A DNA stretch of 64,000 bases from Leeuwenhoekiella blandensis MED217. Its GTDB lineage: Bacteria; Bacteroidota; Bacteroidia; Flavobacteriales; Flavobacteriaceae. The DNA lies in assembly GCF_000152985.1 (NCBI RefSeq), contig NZ_CH672395.1, positions 3,817,823 through 3,881,822 of the forward strand, written 5' to 3'. The translations under genes and the position numbers were made by a program. Within the stretch, counting starts at the first letter, position 1, and every line of letters begins with the position of its first letter. Of this stretch, positions 58,911 through 64,000 are shown piece by piece. The notes beneath the pieces were generated by a model, which saw only the letters and a list, made by a program, of their open reading frames with translations, did no database searches and was not told where the DNA came from.

Positions 58911-59984
58911 ATGAAAACAAGTACTCAAAAACTAGGCGTAATGCTAATGGTATTTGCGTTGATTTACAGCTTACAATCCTGTTCAACATCTGATGACTCC
59001 ACTGAGGAAGCATCTGTAGAAGAAACTCAGGAAGAACAAGCGAGCATACCTCTGGCTGATTTAGAGTCTGGCATCTCTATCCCAGATGCAGCATACATTG
59101 CTGGTGCTCCTCCCAGCCCAAACAGCTCTATTCTTTTTAAAATTAATACCGATGGCCAATCTGGGTATTTGAATACCGGCTATACAGTTCCTTTTACAGC
59201 AAATGATGACATCGCGGGAGCTTACTTAAGAATCCTTGAAAAAGATGGTGAGACTGCAGGTGGTTATTTTGACATACCCGCTTCTTCATTTGAAGAAAAG
59301 AGACCCTTAAGAACTAAGAAAGAAAATGAATTTGCTCAGCATAAATTACTTGAAGAGAATGACTATGAGATAAACGTAAAATTTTCAAACACAATTCCCG
59401 TAGGTACATTTTGCTATGAGATTTGTATTTATGACTCTGATAATAATATAAGTCAGCCAAGTACTGTATGCGTAACAGTACAAGAATGGGGTGGCCCTGA
59501 GAGCTTGACTGGCAGTTGGTTGTTTGACCGCTATGATCCTGCAAATCTTGATGAAGACCGTACCACAATCAATTGTAACACCGGAGGCTCTTTTGAAGCC
59601 GATTATCAATTAAATGAAAAAGAGGATTGGGTTTTAACTCTTGAGAGTAACGGAAACTACAATGAAGTTTACGATGATGTTTATAGAACCATAGACTACG
59701 ATGCATCAGCAGCTGACTGTGAAGCAGTCTATGGAGATACAGAAAGTTATAAGGAACAATATTTAGGAAAATGGACCTATAACGCTAGCCAAAAGACCAT
59801 CAGCATCGTAGACTTTGAGTATAAAAACCTATTGGATTCTTCTGAAAACGAGACCTTTGAAAACGGGATATTATATGTAGAAAATGCTTTGGTAGAAGTT
59901 ATCTCGGGAGAACTTGTACTAACGGAAACTTATATAGAAGATGGTAAAGAAGTAACCGTAAAAGGGATTTTTAAAAAGCAATAG
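58911..59984 (+). CDS. hypothetical lipoprotein with lipocalin-like C-terminal part
   Basis: 357 residues. Lipobox LQSC (Cys about 24), an acidic linker (about 28-50), an Ig-like or strand-rich middle part (about 60-190: INVKFSNTIPVGTFCYEICI with two Cys) and a C-terminal lipocalin-like region (LTGSWLFDRYDPANLDED, WVLTLESNGNYNEVYDDVYR, GKWTYNASQKTISIVD). It pairs with the DUF5723 gene. Function unknown. A strong terminator lies 28 bases after the stop. Confidence 0.75.
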   Translation: MKTSTQKLGVMLMVFALIYSLQSCSTSDDSTEEASVEETQEEQASIPLADLESGISIPDAAYIAGAPPSPNSSILFKINTDGQSGYLNTGYTVPFTANDDIAGAYLRILEKDGETAGGYFDIPASSFEEKRPLRTKKENEFAQHKLLEENDYEINVKFSNTIPVGTFCYEICIYDSDNNISQPSTVCVTVQEWGGPESLTGSWLFDRYDPANLDEDRTTINCNTGGSFEADYQLNEKEDWVLTLESNGNYNEVYDDVYRTIDYDASAADCEAVYGDTESYKEQYLGKWTYNASQKTISIVDFEYKNLLDSSENETFENGILYVENALVEVISGELVLTETYIEDGKEVTVKGIFKKQ

Positions 59985-60011
59985 AATTTATTTGAATTAG
60001 CCATTCTTATA

Positions 60012-60042
60012 AAAAACGCTTCAGTAGTTCTGAAGCGTTTTT
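60012..60042 (+). terminator. terminator of the DUF5723/lipoprotein unit
   Basis: AAAAACGCTTCAG / CTGAAGCGTTTTT, perfect 13-bp stem with loop TAGTT and a T-tract. Confidence 0.88.
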
Positions 60043-60073
60043 TATTTCTAACTTTACCTTCTAATTTTCTACT

Positions 60074-60388
60074 ATGGCTTTATCTAACAACGACATCTTT
60101 AAAAAATTACGTGTAGCGCTAAAACTGCGTGATGACGATATTGTAAAAATATGTGCGTTGGTAGATTTTGCAGTGACCAAGAGTGAATTGGGCGCTATTT
60201 TCAGAAATGAAAACCATCCTAAATATGTAGAATGCGGAGATCAATTTCTTCGGAATTTCCTCAACGGACTCGTCATACATATGCGCGGCCCTATGCCCGA
60301 AAAGAAAGCCGGTAAACCGGCCCTTAAAAAAGACGGGGATAAAAAGAAAAATACGAAGAAGAAAGGTTCTCCTAATAAAGCAGACTAA
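60074..60388 (+). CDS. DUF1456-like protein, single-repeat form
   Basis: 104 residues: one copy of the DUF1456 (YehS) repeat (about 4-72: NDIFKKLRVALKLRDDDIVK, NHPKYVECGDQFLRNFLNGL) followed by a Lys/Gly-rich basic tail (about 76-104). E. coli-type members have two repeats in about 155 residues; here the second is missing and replaced by the basic tail, which may bind nucleic acid (inference). The last 4 bases overlap the convergent EEP gene. Confidence 0.77.
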   Translation: MALSNNDIFKKLRVALKLRDDDIVKICALVDFAVTKSELGAIFRNENHPKYVECGDQFLRNFLNGLVIHMRGPMPEKKAGKPALKKDGDKKKNTKKKGSPNKAD

Positions 60389-61332
60389 TCTTCCAGTTTA
60401 AAAATCGTATATACCGGAAAGTGATCGCTTAAGCCGCCCAGATACTTGTCACCGGCATAGGTGCGTAATGGGTTGCCGCGGTATTTCCCTTCCTGCTCTT
60501 TTAAATACTCCGGATTATAGATCGCAGATTTCTCATACTCTAGCGGATTGTCATAGGCTTTCATCCAGTTGGGCGACAAAATGATCTGGTCAAACAAATA
60601 CCAGTCGCCGCGATGGTTTAAGGAGCCGGCATAACGCGTTAATAAAAAGACCATCGGGTTGTAAAAATCGGTGGATACCAGATGATCACGCACCGCGATA
60701 CTCTGCGGGTCGTCATTAAAATCTCCCATTATAAGGATTCGAGCTTCAGGATCGCGTGCCTGAATATCTTGAATGATTTCACGGTTACGCTCGGCCGCAG
60801 CAATACGTTTGGGTTCAGAAATTGCCACACCTTCTCCCCGTGAGGGCCAGTGATTGACCAAAACAAAAACAGGTACACCGGCGAGTTTTCCTTCTACATA
60901 AAGAATATCGCGCGTAAAATCGCGTACCCCTTGAGCCGTTTGAAGATGTAAAGAATAGCTCCTGCTTTCAAGCACTTCAAAGCGGTTTTTATCATATAGT
61001 AACGCCGTATCAATACCGCGCTCATCCGGTGAATTGTGATGTATAAAATCATAATTCATTGTATGTAATGCTTCGGTTTGTAGAAGATCGTTGAGTACTT
61101 TTTTATTTTCAACTTCGGCCACGCCAATAAGTGCAGGCGCTTGTCCCGTTTCGGCTTTGCCCACTTGAGCAATGGTTTTTGCGAGTCCGTTTAACTTTTG
61201 CGTGTACCGCTCGTGATTCCATTTGAGACCGCCGTGCGGCGTAAAATCAGCATCCAGAATATTGGGGTCCTTTAGGGTATCAAAAAGATTTTCAAGATTG
61301 TAAAAAGCAAGGGTAAGTTTGGTTGAGGGCAT
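60385..61332 (-). CDS. endonuclease/exonuclease/phosphatase (EEP) family protein, cytoplasmic paralogue
   Basis: 315 residues with the same motif series as the secreted enzyme at 48194 (FYNLENLFDTLKDP, VGVAEVENKKVLNDLL, VNHWPSRGEGV, GDFNDDPQ, SDHFPVYTIF) but starting directly at MPSTKLTLAFYNLENL with no signal peptide. The two are paralogues of clearly different cell location. The substrate may be a nucleic acid or a phosphoester; I cannot tell. It diverges from hflX. Confidence 0.87.
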   Translation of the reverse strand: MPSTKLTLAFYNLENLFDTLKDPNILDADFTPHGGLKWNHERYTQKLNGLAKTIAQVGKAETGQAPALIGVAEVENKKVLNDLLQTEALHTMNYDFIHHNSPDERGIDTALLYDKNRFEVLESRSYSLHLQTAQGVRDFTRDILYVEGKLAGVPVFVLVNHWPSRGEGVAISEPKRIAAAERNREIIQDIQARDPEARILIMGDFNDDPQSIAVRDHLVSTDFYNPMVFLLTRYAGSLNHRGDWYLFDQIILSPNWMKAYDNPLEYEKSAIYNPEYLKEQEGKYRGNPLRTYAGDKYLGGLSDHFPVYTIFKLED

Positions 61333-61386
61333 TTTGAAACATATTTTGTAAACAGCAATTTAAGAAAGCCTTAGCTTCTAAATCCG

Positions 61387-61394
61387 TATCTTTG
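61387..61394 (+). promoter_or_regulatory. hflX -7 box
   Basis: TATCTTTG, exact match, 16 bases before the ATG at 61411; no -33 TTG at normal distance. Confidence 0.6.
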
Positions 61395-61410
61395 CAGCTT
61401 ACTTTTATTT

Positions 61411-62631
61411 ATGATTGAAGAGACTAAAATAGAATATGAAAAAACCGTATTGATCGGTTTAATTACACAGTTTCAGGACGAGGATAAAGCGACGGAATAT
61501 CTTGACGAACTCGAGTTTCTCGCGTACACCGCAGGTGGTGAAGTGCTCAAACGCTTTACCCAAAAGATGGATACGCCCAATCCCAAAACCTTTATTGGTA
61601 GCGGGAAGATGGAAGAAGTGCGTGCGTATGTAGACCAGTATGAAATAGGTACTGCCATTTTTGATGATGAATTGAGCCCTGCGCAACAGAAGAATATTGA
61701 AAAGATCTTAAAGTGTAAGGTCATTGACCGAACCAACCTGATCCTTGATATTTTTGCACAACGCGCACAAACGAGTTATGCGCGTACTCAAGTAGAGCTG
61801 GCGCAATATGAATATTTACTACCACGCCTTGCCGGGATGTGGACGCACCTTGAGCGTCAACGAGGAGGTATCGGAATGCGCGGACCGGGTGAAACCGAAA
61901 TTGAAACCGACCGCCGTATTGTGCGTGATCGTATTTCGTTACTTAAAAAGAAACTTGAAAAGATCGACAAGCAACAAGCCATACAGCGAGGAAACCGCGG
62001 CGCTTTGGTACGTGTCGCTTTGGTAGGATACACCAATGTTGGGAAATCTACATTGATGAACACGATAAGTAAAAGTGAAGTTTTCGCAGAAAACAAGCTT
62101 TTTGCTACGTTGGATACTACCGTGAGAAAAGTGGTTATTCGCAACCTTCCGTTTTTATTGAGTGATACCGTAGGATTTATTAGAAAACTGCCTACGCAGC
62201 TGGTAGAATCGTTTAAAAGCACCTTAGACGAGGTGCGCGAAGCCGATCTATTACTACACGTTGTTGATATCTCGCACCCACAATTTGAAGATCACATCGC
62301 TTCGGTGAACCAAATTATGGATGAGATAGGGGGTTCAGACAAGCCGATGTTGATGGTCTTTAATAAAATAGATCAATACACGCATAAAACCATTGATGAA
62401 GATGATCTAGTTACCGAACGTACAGAAGAGCATTTTACTTTAGAAGAATGGGAACGTACCTGGATGTCCCGTGTAGACGGCGATGCCATTTTTATTTCGG
62501 CATTGAATAAAGATAATATGGAAGCGTTCCGCAAGAAGGTTTATGATCGCGTACGTGAAATTCACATTACGCGTTTTCCTTACAATAATTTCTTGTATCC
62601 TGAGTACGACGCTTACGGCGAAGAAGAATAG
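61411..62631 (+). CDS. hflX: ribosome-associated GTPase HflX
   Basis: 406 residues. N-terminal HflX domain (FIGSGKMEEVRAYVDQYEIG), helical linker containing GGIGMRGPGETEIETDRR (about 150-167), and the GTPase domain: G1 GYTNVGKST (about 207), G3 DTVGFIRKLP, G4 NKID, G5 region ISALN. HflX splits stalled ribosomes, mainly after heat stress. The C-terminus (PYNNFLYPEYDAYGEEE) is acidic. It is a single-gene unit ending in a bidirectional terminator. Confidence 0.95.
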   Translation: MIEETKIEYEKTVLIGLITQFQDEDKATEYLDELEFLAYTAGGEVLKRFTQKMDTPNPKTFIGSGKMEEVRAYVDQYEIGTAIFDDELSPAQQKNIEKILKCKVIDRTNLILDIFAQRAQTSYARTQVELAQYEYLLPRLAGMWTHLERQRGGIGMRGPGETEIETDRRIVRDRISLLKKKLEKIDKQQAIQRGNRGALVRVALVGYTNVGKSTLMNTISKSEVFAENKLFATLDTTVRKVVIRNLPFLLSDTVGFIRKLPTQLVESFKSTLDEVREADLLLHVVDISHPQFEDHIASVNQIMDEIGGSDKPMLMVFNKIDQYTHKTIDEDDLVTERTEEHFTLEEWERTWMSRVDGDAIFISALNKDNMEAFRKKVYDRVREIHITRFPYNNFLYPEYDAYGEEE

Positions 62632-62649
62632 CGCACTTTAGATTTTAAT

Positions 62650-62743
62650 AAATTACCTCAAGGCGAACTCGCGAGATATTGGTTGGAAAAGAATTTTCAA
62701 TTTCGAGAAAAATCTCAGCGTATTAAAGCCTTTGGCGGTGCCA
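62650..62743. repeat. dispersed intergenic repeat, copy B
   Basis: Left part (AAATTACCTCAAGGCGAACT) and right part (CCTTTGGCGGTGCCAA at 62728-62743) both have counterparts in copy A near 11.3 kb; about 45 extra bases lie between them here. In both cases the copy sits downstream of a plus-strand gene. Confidence 0.5.
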
Positions 62744-62745
62744 AC

Positions 62746-62778
62746 AAAAAACCCGATGCTTTCTGCATCGGGTTTTTT
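62746..62778. terminator. bidirectional terminator between hflX and the DUF3078 gene
   Basis: AAAAAACCCGATGC / GCATCGGGTTTTTT, 14-bp perfect stem with a 5-base loop, A-run and T-run on the two sides. It serves both converging genes. Confidence 0.9.
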
Positions 62779-62800
62779 GTTATTTAAACTTCCGCTTTGC

Positions 62801-63685
62801 TTAAAAGGTATACGTAAGTCCGGCACCCAATACTTCCCGTATTTGAAATGCTCCAACGGCATTATCGTCGTAAATAGCTTGAAAAATAAAGTTGGTTGAG
62901 ATAAAGTCATTCACTTTCATTACCAGATTTCCGGTGTAGTCAATATCTACATTCTGCGGATCTTCAAGGTAGTTACTGTATAAATTGAGGGTATTGCTCA
63001 AGGTCACGTTTTCCATCAAGGTGAATTTTGCAAAAGCATTTACAGAAGCACCCAATTCAAAACGCGAACTTTTACCGGCATCCACACCAAAATACTTTCC
63101 GTCAACATAATCGGCACCGCTAGTGAAGCTTGGATCTACAAAGATAAAACGTGCTGTTGCAGGCGCAATGTTTACTTTAAAATTGTCGTTTTTCTTCCAC
63201 AACATACCCGGACCAAATTGCAAATAGGCCGGCGAGAAAAAATGCGTTCTTTCAGTTCGTGTAGTATTTCCATCGGCATCTTCCCCATAGGTATATCCTT
63301 TTGCAAACTGCGTACGCATATTGGTAAAAAAGGAATAATACCAATTGCTTTCTTCAATTTGCTTCCCTAAGGTAGACGTAAACTCAAGTCGGTCGTTTGT
63401 TTTTCTGGTAAACTCCTGGTCTTTTACTTTGGTCAGACCAAAATCTCCAATGATCTTATTATCCCAGGTAAGATCGCCTTTGCGATAGTTAAAATCATAA
63501 TTAAGACTGATGTTTCCGCCGTAGTTGGAGGTCCCTCCGCCTTGCCATTCTGCGTTAAACGCAGCTTGATTGAATAATAGAGAAATGTTTCCTTCTTTGG
63601 TCCAACCCTCTTTAGGTTCGTCTTCCTGAGCCATTACTACGCCAGTGGTAAGTGCCAGCAAGAATAAAAGACTTCTTTTTTTCAT
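62801..63685 (-). CDS. DUF3078 outer-membrane beta-barrel protein
   Basis: 294 residues. Signal peptide (LLFLLALTTGVVMAQ, about 1-20), then GWTKEGNISLLFNQAAFNAE, WQGGGTSNYGGNISLNYDFN and further alternating strands, C-terminal aromatic (GLTYTF). This fits DUF3078, outer-membrane barrels of Bacteroidota with unknown cargo. A perfect -7 box lies 22 bases before the ATG. Confidence 0.88.
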   Translation of the reverse strand: MKKRSLLFLLALTTGVVMAQEDEPKEGWTKEGNISLLFNQAAFNAEWQGGGTSNYGGNISLNYDFNYRKGDLTWDNKIIGDFGLTKVKDQEFTRKTNDRLEFTSTLGKQIEESNWYYSFFTNMRTQFAKGYTYGEDADGNTTRTERTHFFSPAYLQFGPGMLWKKNDNFKVNIAPATARFIFVDPSFTSGADYVDGKYFGVDAGKSSRFELGASVNAFAKFTLMENVTLSNTLNLYSNYLEDPQNVDIDYTGNLVMKVNDFISTNFIFQAIYDDNAVGAFQIREVLGAGLTYTF

Positions 63686-63707
63686 TGTTTGGTTTTAAGT
63701 GTTGCAG

Positions 63708-63715
63708 CAAAGATA
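63708..63715 (-). promoter_or_regulatory. -7 box of the DUF3078 gene
   Basis: Minus-strand TATCTTTG, exact TAnnTTTG, 22 bases before the ATG at 63685. Confidence 0.6.
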
Positions 63716-63767
63716 CCGCACTCAAAAAAATAAACAGGATGCCTTTTTAATAAATCTGAAAACTCCC

Positions 63768-64000
63768 TTAATGCTTCTTTTTCTTGAATAAAGGTACAGA
63801 CGAGCACGCCTCGCCAAACATCAAACTTTTGACTTCCTTTTGCAGTTTTTGCGTAAGTAAAATATATGCGTTTTGAGGTACCGGTTTATCTGAACAACCT
63901 TTTACGATCACAAATTCATCTTTAAATTCTGAAAGATCCAGCTCTTGAATAATTTCAGCATAAAGAATACTTTCAAGATCGGTAAGTGAACCGATTACCA
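63768..64000 (-). CDS. DUF2480 family protein (partial, N-terminus beyond window)
   Basis: The frame enters from the right edge and gives the last 76 residues: LESILYAEIIQELDLSEF, then FVIVKGCSDKPVPQNAYILL and the C-terminal LMFGEACSSVPLFKKKK. The KGC-x-KPVP-x-NAY and MFGE-CS-VPL-KKK signatures are those of DUF2480, a cytoplasmic family of unknown function common in Bacteroidota. The stop is at 63768-63770; full length is usually about 170 residues, so more than half is missing. Confidence 0.85.
   Translation of the reverse strand, partial: VIGSLTDLESILYAEIIQELDLSEFKDEFVIVKGCSDKPVPQNAYILLTQKLQKEVKSLMFGEACSSVPLFKKKKH

Noticed and set aside
1-64000. tRNA, rRNA, tmRNA or other standard RNA genes
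   Set aside because: I scanned all gaps for cloverleaf arms, TPsiC-like words and rRNA-like stretches and saw none; the larger gaps consist of repeats.

Overview
The window is a chromosomal segment of a Bacteroidota bacterium, almost certainly family Flavobacteriaceae. The evidence is the -7 promoter motif TAnnTTTG in front of many genes, the absence of obvious Shine-Dalgarno sites, several families typical of the group (DUF3078, DUF2480, DUF3109, DUF5689, DUF5723, TPR-type histidine kinase, CarboxypepD_reg TonB receptors), and frequent lipoproteins with Bacteroidota-style lipoboxes. I cannot name the genus. Both edges cut genes: the E1 subunit of 2-oxoglutarate dehydrogenase on the left and a DUF2480 protein on the right.

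Layout. 1-11.2 kb: sucA, an outer-membrane barrel protein, a short-chain polyprenyl diphosphate synthase with a small partner, then a TetR-TolC-MFP-RND efflux operon with a probable TetR operator. 11.4-26.5 kb: aspS; a TonB receptor/beta-helix lipoprotein pair behind a phased GTTA array; dgt, dxs and tadA; a cNMP/CBS/DUF294 protein paired with a DnaQ-type exonuclease; a catalase followed by an ankyrin protein. 26.6-35.4 kb: a serine hydrolase, then an accessory island of small minus-strand genes, mostly lipoproteins, including two near-identical FKBP-like paralogues. These are separated by long intergenic stretches made of several families of dispersed repeats. One repeat is a roughly 180-bp structured element whose stems covary between copies. 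35.6-40.9 kb: an AT-rich two-gene cassette (membrane protein plus LPO_1073/Vpar_1526-like protein) sharing a short glycine/asparagine/glutamine motif, directly beside a GC-rich block (DUF1440-like, FUSC transporter). 40.9-48.2 kb: housekeeping and membrane genes (methionine aminotransferase, DUF3109, MarC, CtpA protease, dCMP deaminase, HupE/UreJ, BrkB). 48.2-54.3 kb: a secreted EEP phosphoesterase divergent from a TonB receptor, a DUF5689 lipoprotein and an exported, lipoprotein-type peptide deformylase. 54.4-64 kb: a two-component system with an unknown partner gene, DUF5723 and lipocalin-like surface proteins, DUF1456, a second EEP enzyme, HflX, DUF3078 and DUF2480.

The observations most worth following are the covarying repeat element and its constant position 3' of minus-strand genes; the two-gene cassette with matching C-terminal and N-terminal motifs, which looks like a candidate signalling or defence pair; the 11-bp-phased GTTA array in front of a TonB receptor; and the exported deformylase beside a nuclease/TonB receptor locus. 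I found no rRNA, tRNA, CRISPR array, transposase or phage gene. All coordinates and alignments were read by eye.
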